64,000 bases of DNA from Amblyomma americanum (taxonomy: Eukaryota > Arthropoda > Arachnida > Ixodida > Ixodidae). Each line of letters opens with the position of its first letter. Positions within the stretch are counted from its first letter, which is position 1. The notes below the pieces were generated by a model. That model was not told the DNA's origin. It saw only the letters and a list, made by a program, of their open reading frames with translations, and made no database searches. Of the stretch, positions 22,396 to 36,060 are shown one piece after another. The translations under genes and the position numbers were made by a program. The DNA is taken from the NCBI RefSeq assembly GCF_052857255.1, contig NW_027526499.1, positions 558,001 to 622,000 of the forward strand, written 5' to 3'.

Positions 22396-25039
22396 CGGAG
22401 AAACTCCGTGTCGGAGAAACTCCGTGTTAGAGAAACTCCGTGTTGAAGAAACTCCGTGTTGGAGAAACTTCGTGTTGGAGAAACTCCGTCGTGGAGAAAC
22501 TTCGTGTTGGAGAAAATCCTTGTTGGAGAAACTCCGTGCTACAGCAACTCCGTGTTGGAGAAACTCCGTGTTCGAAAAACTCCGTGTTGGAGGAACTCTG
22601 TGTTGGAGAAACTCCGTGTTGGAGAAACTCCGCGCTGGAGAAACTTCGTGTTGGAGAAACTCCGCGTTGGAGAAACTCCGTGTTGGAGAAACTCCGTGTC
22701 GGAGAAACTCCGTGTCGGAGAAACTCCGTATTGGAGAAACTCCGTGTTGGAGAAAATTTATGTTGGAGAAACTCCATGTCGAAGAGACTTCGTATTGGAG
22801 AAACTCCGTGTTGGAGAAACTTTATGTTGTAGAAACTCCGTGTTGGAGAAACTCCATGTTGTAGAAACTCCGTGTTGAAGAAACTCCGTGTTGGAGAAAC
22901 TCCTTGTTGGAGAAACTCCGTGTTAGAGAAACTCCATGTTGGAGAAAGTCCGTGTTGGAGAATGTCCGTGTTGGAGAAACTCCGTGTTGGAGAAACTCCG
23001 TGTTGCAGAAACTCCGTGTTGGAGAAACTCCGTGTTGGAGAATGTCCGTGTTGGAGAAACTCCGTGTTGGAGAAACTCCGTGTTGGAGAAAATTTATGTT
23101 GGAGAAACTCCATGTCGAAGAGACTTCGTATTGGAGAAACTCCGTGTTGGAGAAACTTTATGTTGTAGAAACTCCGTGTTGGAGAAACTCCATGTTGTAG
23201 AAACTCCGTGTTGAAGAAACTCCGTGTTGGAGAAACTCCTTGTTGGAGAAACTCCGTGTTGTAGAAACTCCGTGTTGGAGAAACTCCATGTTCTAGAAAC
23301 TCCGTGTTGAAGAAACTCCGTGTTGGAGAAACTCCGTGTCGGAGAAACTCCGTGTTGCAGAAACTCCGTGTTGGAGAAACTCCGTGTTGGAGAATGTCCG
23401 TGTTGGAGAAACTCCGTGTTGGAGAAACTCCGTGTTGGAGAAATTTTATGTTGTAGAACCTCCGTGTTGTAGAAACTCCGTGTTGTAGAAACTCCGTGTT
23501 GGAGATAATCCAAGTTGGAGAAACTCCATGTTGGAGAAACTCCATGCTGCAGAAAATCAGCGCTGGGGAAACTACGCGCTGGAGAATCTCCGCGCTGGAG
23601 AGACTTCGTGTTGGAGAAACTCCGTGTTGCAGAAACTCCGTGTTGGAGAAACTCCGTGTTGGAGAAGCTCCGTGTTGGAGAAACTTCGTATCGGAGAAAG
23701 TCCGTGTCGGAGAAACTCCGTGTAGCAGAAACTTCGTGTTGTAGAAGCTTCGTGTTGGCGAAACTCCATGTTGTAGAAACTTCGTGTTGGAGAAACTCTG
23801 TGTTGGAGAAACTTATTGTTAGAGAAACTCCGTGATGGAGAAACTTCGTGCTGGAGAAACTTCGTGTTGTAGAAACTGTGTCGGAGAAACTCCGTGTTGG
23901 AGAAACTCCATGTCGGAGAAACTCCGTGTTGGAGGAACTCCCTCTTGGAGAATCTCCGTGTCGGAGAAACTCCATGTTGGAGAAACTCCGTGTTTGAGAA
24001 ACTCCGTGTCGGGGAAACTCCGTGTTGGAGAAACTCCGTGTTGGAGAAACTCCGTGTTGGAGAAACTCCGTGTTGGAGAAAATCCTTGTTGGAGAAACTC
24101 CGTGCTATAGCAACTCCGTGTTGGAGAAACTCTGCGCTGGAGAAACTCCGCGCTGGAGAAAGTCCGTGTTGGAGAAACTCCGTGTTGGAGAAACTCTGTG
24201 TTGGAGAAACTCCGTGTTGGAGAAACACCACGTTAGAGAAACTCCGTGTTGGAGAAAATCCCTGTTGGAGAAACTCCGTGCTAGAGAAACTCCGTGTATG
24301 AAACACTCCACGTTGGAGAATCTCCTTGTTGGAAAAACCTTGTTTGAGAAACTCCTTGTTGGAGAAACTCCGTGTTGGAGAAACTCCGTGCTGGGGAAAC
24401 TTCGTGTTGGGGAAACGCCGTGTTGGAGAAACTCCATGTTGGATAAACTCCGTGTTGGAGAAACTCCGTGTTGGAGAAACTCCGTGTTGGAGAAACTTCG
24501 TGTTGGAAAAACTCCGTGTTGGAGAAACTCCGTGCTAGAGAAACTCCGTGTTTGAGACACTCCACGTTAGAGAATCTCCTTGTTGGAAAAACCTTGTTTG
24601 AGAAACTCCTTGTTGGAGAAACTCCGTGTTGGAGAAACTCCGTGCTGGGGAAACTTCGTGTTGGGGAAACGCCGTGTTGGAGAAACTCCACGTTGGAGAA
24701 ACTCCGTGTTGGAGAAACTCCGTGTTGGAGAAACTCCGTGTTGGAGAAACTCCGTGTTTTAGAAACTCCGTGTTGGAGAAACTCCGTGTTGTAGAAACTC
24801 TGTGTCAGAGAAACTCCGTGTCGGAGAAACTCCGTGTTGGAGAAACTCCGTGTTGGAGAAACTCCGTGCTGGAGAAACTCCTTGTTGGAGAAACTCCTTG
24901 TTGGAGAAACTCCGTGTTGGAGAAACTCCGTGTTGGAGAAAACTCCGTGTAGGAGAAACTCCGTGTTTTAGAAACTCCGTGTTGGAGAAACTCCGTGTTG
25001 TAGAAATTCTGTCAGAGAAACTCCGTGTCGGAGAAACTC
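22396..25039 (+). repeat. Mixed block (F-like, then A-like units)
   Basis: The first part (about 22.4-24.3 kb) follows the same unit order as 41.2-43.0 kb (offset 18,746, later 18,730 bp) and resembles 32.6-34.4 kb. From about 23.5 kb it also follows 3.26-4.76 kb (offset 20,228 to 20,276 bp) and 9.26-10.7 kb (offset 14,247 then 14,231 bp). It has the GATAATCCAAG module near 23.51 kb and the GAAACACCACG unit near 24.23 kb. The overlap of two kinds of homology suggests that a recombination junction lies inside a module shared by many blocks. Confidence 0.7.
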
Positions 25040-26273
25040 TGTGTTGGAGAAACTCCGTGTTGGAGAAACACCACGTTAGAGAAACTCCGTGTTGGAGAAA
25101 ATCCCTGTTGGAGAAACTCCGTGCTAGAGAAACTCCGTGTTTGAGACACTCCACGTTGGAGAATCTCCTTGTTGGAAAAAACCTTGTTTGAGAAACTCCT
25201 TGTTGGAGAAACTCCGTGTTGGAGAAACTCCGTGCTGGGGAAACTTCGTGTTGGGGAAACGCCGTGTTGGAGAAACTCCACGTTGGAGAAACTCCACGTT
25301 GGAGAAACTCCGTGTCGGAGAAACTCCGTGTCGGAGAAACTCCGTGTTGGAGAAATTCTGTGTCGGAGAAACTCCGTGTCGGAGAAACTCCGTGTTGGAG
25401 AATCTCCGTGTCGGAGAAACTCAGTGTCGGAGAAACTCCGTGTCGGAGAAACTCCGTGTTGGAGAAAGTCCTTGTTGGAGAAACTCCGTGTTGGAGAAAC
25501 TCCGTGTTGGAGAAACTCCGTACTGGGGAAACTTCGTGTTGGGGTAACGCCGTGTTGGAGAAACTCCATGTTGGAGAAACTCCGTGTCGGAGAAACTCCG
25601 TGTTGGAGAAACTCCGTGCTGGAGAAACTCCGTGTTGGAGAAACTCCGTGTTGGAGAAACTTCGTGTTGGAGAAAATCCTTGTTGTAGAAACTCCGTGCT
25701 ATAGCAACTCCGTGTTGGAGAAACTCCACGCTGGAGAAACTCCGTGTTCGAAAAACTCCGTGTTGGAGGAACTCTGTGTTGGGCAAACTCCGTGTTGGAG
25801 AAACTCCGCGCTGGAGAAACTCCGTGTCGGAGAAACTCCGTATTGGAGAAACTCCGTGTTGGAGAAACTTTATGTTGGAGAAACTCCATGTCGAAGAAAC
25901 TTCGTATTGGAGAAACTCCGTGTTGGAGAAACTTTATGTTGTAGAAACTCCGTGTTGCAGAAACTCCGTGTTGGAGAAACTCCGTGTGTGAGAAACTGCG
26001 AGTTGGAGAAACTCTGTGTTGGAGAAGCTCCGTGCTGGAGAAACTTCGTATCGGAGAAAGTCCGTGTCGGAGAAACTCCGTGTCGCAGAAACTCCGTGTT
26101 GTAGAAACTTCGTGTTGGCGAAACTCCTTGTTGTAGAAACTCCGTGTTGCAGAAACTTATTGTTAGATAAACTCCGTGTTGGAGAAACTTCGTGCTGGAG
26201 AAACTCTGTGTCGGAGAAACTCTGTGTCGGAGAAAGTCTGTGTCGGAGAAACTCCGTGTTGGAGAAACTCCGT
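25040..26273 (+). repeat. Linker block B2
   Basis: B2 is the copy of B1 at a constant offset of 20,276 bp. I saw no length change against B1. One substitution visible by eye is GTGTCGGAG near 26,213 where B1 has GTGTCAGAG near 5,936. Like B1 it leads directly into an A block. Confidence 0.8.
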
Positions 26274-29200
26274 GTTGGAGAAACTCCGTGCTAGAGAAAC
26301 TCCGTGCTTGAGACACTCCACGTTGGAGAATCTCCTTTTTGGAAAAACCTTGTTTGAGAAACTGCTTGTTGGAGAAAGCGTGTTGTAGAAATTCTGTGTC
26401 AGAGAAACTCTGTGTCGGAGAAACTCCGTGTTGGAGAAACTCCGTGTTGGAGAAACTCCGTGTTAGAGAAACTCAATGTTGGAGAACCTTCTTGTTAGAG
26501 AAACTCAATGTTGGAGAACCTTCTTGTTGGAGAAACTCCTTGTTGGAGAAAATCCTTGTTGGAGAAACTCCATGTTGGAGAAACTCCGTGCTGGAGAAAC
26601 TCCGTGTTGTGGAAACTCCATGTTGTAGAAACTCCGTGTTGAAGAAACTCCGTGTTGGAGAAACTCGGTGTCGGAGAAACTCTGTGTTGGAGAAAGTCCG
26701 TGTTGGAGAAACTCCGTGTTGGAGAAACTCCGTGTTTTAGAAACTCTGTGTTGGAGAAACTCCGTGTTGTAGAAACTCTGTGTCAGAGAAACTCCGTGTC
26801 GGAGAAACTCCGTGTTGGAGAAACTCCGTGTTGGAGAAACTCTGTGTCGGAGAAATTCCTTGTTGGGGAAACTCCGTGCTGGAGAAACTCCTTGTTGGAG
26901 AAACTCCTTGTTGGAGAAACTCCGTGTTGGAGAAACTCCGTGTTGGAGAAAACTCCGTGTTGGAGAAACTCCGTGTTTTAGAAACTCCGTGCTGGAGAAA
27001 CTCCCTGTTGTAGAAACTCCGTGTTAGAGAAACTCCATGTTGGAGAACCTTCTGGTTGGAGAAACTCCTTGGAGAAAATCCTTGTTGGAGAAACTCCATG
27101 TTGGAGAAACTCCGTGTTGGAAAAACTCCGTGTTGTGGAAACTCCGTGTTGGGGAAACGCCGAGATGGAGAAACTTCATGTTGTAGAAACTCCGTGTTGA
27201 AGAAACTCCGTGTTGGAGAAACTCCGTGTTGGAGAAACTCCGTGTTAGAGAAACTCCATGTTGGAGAAAGTACGTGTTGGAGAATGTCCGTGTTGGAGAA
27301 ACTCCGTGTTGGAGAAACTTCGTGTTGGAGAAACTTTATGTTGTAGAAACTCCGTGTTGGAGAAACTCCATGTTGTAGAAACTCCGTGTTGGAGAAACTC
27401 TGTGTTGGAGAAACTCCCTGTTGAAGAAACTCCGTGTTGTAGAAACTCCGTGTTGTAGAAACTCCGTGTTGGAGATAATCCATGTTGGAGAAACTCCATG
27501 TTGGAGAAACTCCATGCTGCAGAAAATCCGCGCTGGGGAAACTCCGAGTTGGAGAAACTCCGTGTTGGAGAAGCTCCGTGTTGGAGAAACTTCGTATCGG
27601 AGAAAGTCCGTGTCGGAGAAACTTCGTGTCGCAGAAACTCCGTGTTGTAGAAACTTCGTGTTGGCGAAACTCCTTGTTGTAGAAACTCCGTGTTGGAGTA
27701 CTTATTGTTAGATAAACTCCGTGTTGGAGAAACATCGTGCTGGAGAAACTGTGTCGGAGAAACTCTGTGTCGGAGAAAGTCTGTGTCGGAGAAACTCCGT
27801 GTTGGAGAAACTCCGTGTTGGAGAAACTCCGTGCTAGAGAAACTCCGTGTTTGAGACACTCCACGTTGGAGAATCTCCTTGTTGGAAAAAACCTTGTTTG
27901 AGAAACTCCTTGTTGGAGAAACTCTGTGTCGGAGAAACTCCGTGCTGGGGAAACTTCGTGTTGGGGAAACGCCGTGTTGGAGAAACTCCGTGTCGGAGAA
28001 ACTCCGTGTCGGAGAAACTCCGTGTTAGAGAAACTCCGTGTTGGAGAAACTCCGTGTTGGAGAAACTTCGTGTTGGAGAAACTCCGTCGTGGAGAAACTT
28101 CGTGTTGGAGAAAATCCTTGTTGGAGAAACTCCGTGCTACAGCAACTCCGTGTTGGAGAAACTCCGTGTTCGAAAAACTCCGTGTTGGAGGAACTCTGTG
28201 TTGGAGAAACTCCGTGTTGGAGAAACTCCGCGCTGGAGAAACTTCGTGTTGGAGAAACTCCGCGTTGGAGAAACTCCGTGTTGGAGAAACTACGTGTTGG
28301 AGAAAATATATGTTGGAGAAACTCCATGTCGAAGAGACTTCGTATTGGAGAAACTCCGTGTTGGAGAAACTTTATGTTGTAGAAACTCCGTGTTGGAGAA
28401 ACTCCATGTTGTAGAAACTCCGTGTTGAAGAAACTCCGTGTTGGAGAAACTCCTTGTTGGAGAAACTCCGTGTTAGAGAAACTCCATGTTGGAGAAAGTC
28501 TGTGTTGGAGAATGTCCGAGTTGGAGAAACTCCGTGTTGGAGAAACTTTATGTTGTAGAAACTCCGTGTTGGAGAAACTCCATGTTCTAGAAACTCCGTG
28601 TTGAAGAAACTCCGTGTTGGAGAAACTCCGTGTCGGAGAAACTCCGTGTTGCAGAAACTCCGTGTTGGAGAAACTCCGTGTTGTAGAAACTATGTGTCAG
28701 AGAAACTCCGTGTCGGAGAAACTCCGTGTTGGAGAAACTCCGTGTTGGAGAAACTCTGTGTCGGAGAAATTCCTTGTTGGAGAAACTCCGTGCTGGAGAA
28801 ACTCCTTGTTGGAGAAACTCCGTGTTGGGGAAACTCGGTGTTGGAGAAAACTCCGTGTTGGAGAAACTCCGTGTTTTAGAAACTCCGTGTTGGAGAAACT
28901 CCGTGTTGTAGAAACTCCGTGTTAAAGAAACTTTATGTTGGAGAACCTTCTGGTTGGAGAAACTCCTTGTTGGAGAAAATCCTTGTTGGAGAAACTCCAT
29001 GTTGGAGAAACTCCGTGTTGGAGAAACTCCGTGTTGTGGAAACTCCGTGTTGGGGAAACGCCGAGATGGAGAAACTTCATGTTGTAGAAACTCCGTGTTG
29101 AAGAAACTCCGTGTTGGAGAAACTCCGTGTTGGAGAAACTCCGTGTTAGAGAAATTCCATGTTGGAGAAAGTCCGTGTTGGAGAATGTCCGTGTTGGAGA

Positions 29201-30972
29201 AACTCCGTGTTGGAGAAACTCCGTGTTGGAGAAACTATGTTGCAGAAACTCCGTGTTGGAGAAACTCTATGTTGTAGAAACTCCGTGTTGGAGAAACTCC
29301 GTGTTGGAGAAACTCCGTGTTGGAGAAACTCCGTGTTAGAGAAACTCCATGTTGGAGAAAGTCCGTGTTGGAGAATGTCCGTGTTGGAGAAACTCCGTGT
29401 TGGAGAAACTCCGTGTTGGAGAAACTTTATGTTGTAGAAACTCCGTGTTGTAGAAACTCCGTGTTGTAGAAACTCCGTGTTGGAGATAATCCAAGTTGGA
29501 GAAACTCCATGTTGGAGAAACTCCATGCTGCAGAAAATCAGCGCTGGGGAAACTACGCGCTGGAGAATCTCCGCGCTGGAGAGACTTCGTGTTGGAGAAA
29601 CTCCGTGTTGCAGAAACTCCGTGTTGGAGAAACTCCGTGTTGGAGAAGCTCCGTGTTGGAGAAACTTCGTATCGGAGAAAGTCCGTGTCGGAGAAACTCC
29701 GTGTCGCAGAAACTTCGTGTTGTAGAAGCTTCGTGTTGGCGAAACTCCATGTTGTAGAAACTTCGTGTTGGAGAAACTCTGTGTTGGAGAAACTTATTGT
29801 TAGAGAAACTCTGTGATGGAGAAACTTCGTGCTGGAGAAACTTCGTGTTGTAGAAACTGTGTCGGAGAAACTCCGTGTTGGAGAAACTCCATGTCGGAGA
29901 AACTCCGTGTTTGAGAAACTCCGTGTCGGGGAAACTCCGTGTTGGAGAAACTCCGTGTTGGAGAAACTCCGTGTTGGAGAAACTCCGGGTTGGAGAAAAT
30001 CCTTGTTGGAGAAACTCCGTGCTATAGCAACTCCGTGTTGGAGAAACTCTGCGCTGGAGAAACTCCGCGCTGGAGAAAGTCCGTGTTGGAGAAACTCCGT
30101 GTTGGAGAAACTCTGTGTTGGAGAAACTCCGTGTTGGAGAAACACCACGTTAGAGAAACTCCGTGTTGGAGAAAATCCCTGTTGGAGAAACTCCGTGCTA
30201 GAGAAACTCCGTGTATGAAACACTCCACGTTGGAGAATCTCCTTGTTGGAAAAACCTTGTTTGAGAAACTCCTTGTTGGAGAAACTCCGTGTTGGAGAAA
30301 CTCCGTGCTGGGGAAACTTCGTGTTGGGGAAACGCCGTGTTGGAGAAACTCCATGTTGGATAAACTCCGTGTTGGAGAAACTCCGTGTTGGAGAAACTCC
30401 GTGTTGGAGAAACTCCGTGTTGGAGAAACTTCGTGTTGGAAAAACTCCGTGTTGGAGAAACTCCGTGCTAGAGAAACTCCGTGTTTGAGACACTCCACGT
30501 TAGAGAATCTCCTTGTTGGAAAAACCTTGTTTGAGAAACTCCTTGTTGGAGAAACTCCGTGTTGGAGAAACTCCGTGCTGGGGAAACTTCGTGTTGGGGA
30601 AACGCCGTGTTGGAGAAACTCCACGTTGGAGAAACTCCGTGTTGGAGAAACTCCGTGTTGGAGAAACTCCGTGTTGGAGAAACTCCGTGTTTTAGAAACT
30701 CCGTGTTGGAGAAACTCCGTGTTGTAGAAACTCTGTGTCAGAGAAACTCCGTGTCGGAGAAACTCCGTGTTGGAGAAACTCCGTGTTGGAGAAACTCCGT
30801 GCTGGAGAAACTCCTTGTTGGAGAAACTCCTTGTTGGAGAAACTCCGTGTTGGAGAAACTCCGTGTTGGAGAAAACTCCGTGTAGGAGAAACTCCGTGTT
30901 TTAGAAACTCCGTGTTGGAGAAACTCCGTGTTGTAGAAATTCTGTCAGAGAAACTCCGTGTCGGAGAAACTC
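26274..30972 (+). repeat. Higher-order block A3
   Basis: A3 is the third copy of the A block. It matches A2 with offsets 20,276, 20,260, 20,228 and 20,164 bp and A1 with 26,273 to 26,193 bp. Every change in offset is a whole number of 16-bp units. It lacks two units near 28.68 kb compared with A1 and A2 (the GTTTTAG unit and its neighbour), and is shorter near 29.9 kb. Markers: 3-bp deletion at 27067, GATAATCCATG near 27.48 kb, GATAATCCAAG near 29.49 kb. Confidence 0.82.
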
Positions 30973-33900
30973 CGTGTTGGAGAAACTCCGTGTTGGAGAA
31001 ACTCCGTGTTAGAGAAATTCCATGTTGGAGAACCTTCTTGTTGGAGAAACTCCTTGTTGGAGAAAATCCTTGTTGGAGAAACTCCATGTTGGAGAAACTC
31101 CGTGCTGGAGAAACTCCGTGTTGTGGAAACTCCATGTTGTGGAAACTCCGTGTTGAAGAAACTCCGTGTTGGAGAAACTCCGTGTTGTAGAAACTGTGTC
31201 AGAGAAACTCCGTGTCGGAGAAACTCCGTGTTGGAGAAACTCCGTGTTGGAGAAACTCTGTGTCGGAGAAACTCCTTGTTGGAGAAACTCCGTGTTGGAG
31301 AAACTCCGTGTTGGAGAAACTCCGTGTTTTAGAAACTCCGTGTTGGAGAAACTCCCTGTTGTAGAAACTCCGTGTTAGAGAAACTCCATGTTGGAGAACC
31401 TTCTGTTTGGAGAAACTCCTTGTTGGAGAAAATCCTTGTTGGAGAAACTCCATGTTGGAGAAACTCCGTGTTGGAGAAACTTTATGTTGTAGAAACTCCG
31501 TGTTGGAGAAACTCCATGTTCTAGAAACTCCGTGTTGAAGAAACTCCGTGTTGTAGAAACTCCGTGTTAGAGAAACTCCATGTTGGAGAACCTTCTGGTT
31601 GGAGAAACTCCTTGGAGAAAATCCTTGTTGGAGAAACTCCATGTTGGAGAAACTCCGTGTTGGAAAAACTCCGTGTTGTGGAAACTCCGTGTTGGGGAAA
31701 CGCCGAGATGGAGAAACTTCATGTTGTAGAAACTCCGTGTTGAAGAAACTCCGTGTTGGAGAAACTCCGTGTTGGAGAAACTCCGTGTTAGAGAAACTCC
31801 ATGTTGGAGAAAGTCCGTGTTGGAGAATGTCCGTGTTGGAGAAACTCCGTGTTGGAGAAACTTCGTGTTGGAGAAACTTTATGTTGTAGACACTCCGTGT
31901 TGGAGAAACTCCATGTTGTAGAAACTCCGTGTTGTAGAAACTCCGTGTTGGAGATAATCCATGTTGGAGAAACTCCATGTTGGAGAAACTCCATGCTGCA
32001 GAAAATCCGCACTGGGGAAACTACGCGCCGGAGAATCTCCGCGCTGGAGAGACTTCGTGTTGGAGAAACTCCGTGTTGCAGAAACTCCGTGTTGGAGAAA
32101 CTCTGTGTGTGAGAAACTCCGAGTTGGAGAAACTCCGTGTTGGAGAAGCTCCGTATTGGAGAAACTTCGTATCGGAGAAAGTCCGTGTCGGAGAAACTCC
32201 GTGTCGCAGAAACTCCGTGTTGTAGAAACTTCGTGTTGGCGAAACTCCTTGTTGTAGAAACTCCGTGTTGGAGTACTTATTGTTAGATAAACTCCGTGTT
32301 GGAGAAACTTCGTGCTGGAGAAACTGTGTCGGAGAAACTCTGTGTCGGAGAAAGTCTGTGTCGGAGAAACTCCGTGTTGGAGAAACTCCGTGTTGGAGAA
32401 ACTCCGTGCTAGAGAAACTCCGTGTTTGAGACACTCCACGTTGGAGAATCTCCTTGTTGGAAAAAACCTTGTTTGAGAAACTCCTTGTTGGAGAAACTCT
32501 GTGTCGGAGAAACTCCGTGCTGGGGAAACTTCGTGTTGGGGAAACGCCGTGTTGGAGAAACTCCGTGTCGGAGAAACTCCGTGTCGGAGAAACTCCGTGT
32601 TAGAGAAACTCCGTGTTGGAGAAACTCCGTGTTGGAGAAACTTCGTGTTGGAGAAAATCCTTGTTGGAGAAACTCCGTGCTACAGCAACTCCGTGTTGGA
32701 GAAACTCCGTGTTCGAAAAACTCCGTGTTGGAGGAACTCTGTGTTGGAGAAACTCCGTGTTGGAGAAACTCCGCGCTGGAAAAACTTCGTGTTGGAGAAA
32801 CTCCGCGTTGGAGAAACTCCGTGTTGGAGAAACTCCGTGTCGGAGAAACTCCGTGTCGGAGAAACTCCGTATTGGAGAAACTCCGTGTTGGAGAAAATTT
32901 ATGTTGGAGAAACTCCATGTCGAAGAGACTTCGTATTGGAGAAACTCCGTGTTGGAGAAACTTTATGTTGTAGAAACTCCGTGTTGGAGAAACTCCATGT
33001 TGTAGAAACTCCGTGTTGAAGAAACTCCGTGTTGGAGAAACTCCTTGTTGGAGAAACTCCGTGTTAGAGAAACTCCATGTTGGAGAAAGTCCGTGTTGGA
33101 GAATGTCCGTGTTGGAGAAACTCCGTGTTGGAGAAACTCCGTGTTGCAGAAACTCCGTGTTGGAGAAACTCCGTGTTGGAGAATGTCCGTGTTGGAGAAA
33201 CTCCGTGTTGGAGAAACTCCGTGTTGGAGAAAATTTATGTTGGAGAAACTCCATGTCGAAGAGACTTCGTATTGGAGAAACTCCGTGTTGGAGAAACTTT
33301 ATGTTGTAGAAACTCCGTGTTGGAGAAACTCCATGTTGTAGAAACTCCGTGTTGAAGAAACTCCGTGTTGGAGAAACTCCTTGTTGGAGAAACTCCGTGT
33401 TGTAGAAACTCCGTGTTGGAGAAACTCCATGTTCTAGAAACTCCGTGTTGAAGAAACTCCGTGTTGGAGAAACTCCGTGTCGGAGAAACTCCGTGTTGCA
33501 GAAACTCCGTGTTGGAGAAACTCCGTGTTGGAGAATGTCCGTGTTGGAGAAACTCCGCGTTGGAGAAACTCCGTGTTGGAGAAATTTTATGTTGTAGAAC
33601 CTCCGTGTTGTAGAAACTCCGTGTTGTAGAAACTCCGTGTTGGAGATAATCCAAGTTGGAGAAACTCCATGTTGGAGAAACTCCATGCTGCAGAAAATCA
33701 GCGCTGGGGAAACTACGCGCTGGAGAATCTCCGCGCTGGAGAGACTTCGTGTTGGAGAAACTCCGTGTTGGAGAAACTCCGTGTTGGAGAAACTCCGTGT
33801 TAGAGAAATTCCATGTTGGAGAAAGTCCGTGTTGGAGAATGTCCGTGTTGGAGAAACTCCGTGTTGGAGAAACTCCGTGTTGTAGAAGCTTCGTGTTGGC

Positions 33901-34924
33901 GAAACTCCATGTTGTAGAAACTTCGTGTTGGAGAAACTCTGTGTTGGAGAAACTTATTGTTAGAGAAACTCCGTGATGGACAAACTTCGTGCTGGAGAAA
34001 CTTCGTGTTGTAGAAACTGTGTCGGAGAAACTCCGTGTTGGAGAAACTCCATGTCGGAGAAACTCCGTGTTGGAGGAACTCCCTCTTGGAGAATCTCCGT
34101 GTCGGAGAAACTCCATGTTGGAGAAACTCCGTGTTTGAGAAACTCCGTGTCGGGGAAACTCCCTGTTGGAGAAACTCCGTGTTGGAGAAACTCCGTGTTG
34201 GAGAAACTCCGTGTTGGAGAAAATCCTTGTTGGAGAAACTCCGTGCTATAGCAACTCCGTGTTGGAGAAATTCTGCGCTGGAGAAACTCCGCGCTGGAGA
34301 AAGTCCGTGTTGGAGAAACTCCGTGTTGGAGAAACTCTGTGTTGGAGAAACTCCGTGTTGGAGAAACACCACGTTAGAGAAACTCCGTGTTGGAGAAAAT
34401 CCCTGTTGGAGAAACTCCGTGCTAGAGAAACTCCGTGTATGAAACACTCCACGTTGGAGAATCTCCTTGTAGGAAAAACCTTGTTTGAGAAACTCCTTGT
34501 TGGAGAAACTCCGTGTTGGAGAAACTCCGTGCTGGGGAAACTTCGTGTTGGGGAAACGCCGTGTTGGAGAAACTCCATGTTGGATAAACTCCGTGGCGGA
34601 GCAACTCCGTGTCGGAGAAACTCCGTGTTGGAGAAACTCCGTGTTGGAGAAACTCCGTTTTGGAGAAACTCCGTGTTGGAGAAACTTCGTGTTGGAAAAA
34701 CTCCGTGTTGGAGAAACTCCGCGCTAGAGAAACTCCGTGTTTGAGACACTCCACGTTAGAGAATCTTCTTGTTGGAAAAACCTTGTTTGAGAAACTCCTT
34801 GTTGGAGAAACTCCGTGTTGGAGAAACTCCGTGCTGGGGAAACTTCGTGTTGGGGAAACGCCGTGTTGGAGAAACTCCACGTTGGAGAAACTCCGTGTCG
34901 GAGAAACTCCGTGTCGGAGAAACT
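30973..34924 (+). repeat. C-type higher-order block (copy 2), left part
   Basis: This continues the long-range match to 10.8-14.7 kb (offset 20,164, 20,196, then 20,212 bp). From about 31.55 kb it is also homologous to F1 at an offset near 8,589 bp. Markers: 3-bp deletion at 31610, GATAATCCATG near 31.95 kb, GATAATCCAAG near 33.65 kb. It ends at the left edge of the 1,136-bp tandem duplication. Confidence 0.8.
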
Positions 34925-36060
34925 CCGTGTTGGAGAAACTCTGTGTCGGAGAAACTCCGTGTCGGAGAAACTCCGTGTTGGAGAAACTCCGTGTCGGAGA
35001 AACTCAGTGTCGGAGAAACTCCGTGTCGGAGAAACTCCGTGTCGGAGAAACTCCGTGTCGGAGAAACTCCGTGTTGGAGAAAGTCCTTGTTGGAGAAACT
35101 CCGTGTTGGAGAAACTCCGTGTTAGAGAAACTCCGTGCTGGGGAAACTTCGTGTTGGGGTAACGCCGTGTTTGAGAAACTCCATGTTGGAGAAACTCCGT
35201 GTCGGAGAAACTCCCTGTTGGAGAAACTCCGTGTTGGAGAAACTCCGTGTTGGAGAAACTCCGTGTTGGAGAAACTTCGTGTTGGAGAAAATCCTTGTTG
35301 GAGAAACTCCGTGCTATAGCAACTCCGTGTTGGAGAAACTCCACGCTGGAGAAACTCCGTGTTCGAAAAACTCCGTGTTGGAGGAACTCTGTGTTGGACA
35401 AACGCCGTGTTGGAGAAACTCCGCGCTGGAGAAACTTCGTGTTGGAGAAACTCCGCGTTGGAAAAACTCCGTGTTGGAGAAACTCCGTGTTGGAGAAACT
35501 CCGTGTCGGAGAAACTCCGTGTTGGAGAAACTTTATGTTGGAGAAACTCCATGTCGAAGAAACTTCGTATTGGAGAAACTCCGTGTTGGAGAAACTTTAT
35601 TTTGTAGAAACTCCGTGTTGGAGAAACTCCATGTTGTAGAAACTCCGTGTTGAAGAAACTCCGTGTTGGAGAAACTCCGTGTTGGAGAAACTCCGTGTTA
35701 GAGAAACTCCATGTTGGAGAAAGTCTGTGTTGGAGAATGTCCGTGTTGGAGAAACTCCGTGTTGGAGAAACTTTATGTTGTAGAAACTCCGTGTTGGACA
35801 TACTCCATGTTGTAGAAACTCCGTGTTGAAGAAACTCCGTGTTGGAGAAACTCCGCGTCGGAGAAACTCCGTGTGTGAGAAACTCCGAGTTGGAGAAACT
35901 CCGTGTTGGAGAAGCTCCGTGTTGGAGAAACTTCGTATCGGAGAAAGTCCGTGTCGGAGAAACTCCGTGTCGCAGAAACTCCGTGTTGTAGAAACTTCGT
36001 GTTGGCGAAACTCCTTGTTGTAGAAACTCCGTGTTGGAGAAACTTATTGCTAGATAAACT
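34925..36060 (+). repeat. Tandem duplication E1, 1,136 bp (71 units)
   Basis: E1 and E2 (36061-37196) abut directly with a period of 1,136 bp, exactly 71 x 16. The corresponding segment is present once near 14.7-15.9 kb and once in each F copy (43.5-44.6 and 52.6-53.8 kb). The junction lies inside the consensus CCGTGTTGGAGAAACTC. One difference from E2 is visible: position 36049 is G (TATTGCTAGA) and 37185 is A (TATTACTAGA). The other copies I checked (near 15,854) have G, so A in E2 is the derived state. Confidence 0.9.
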
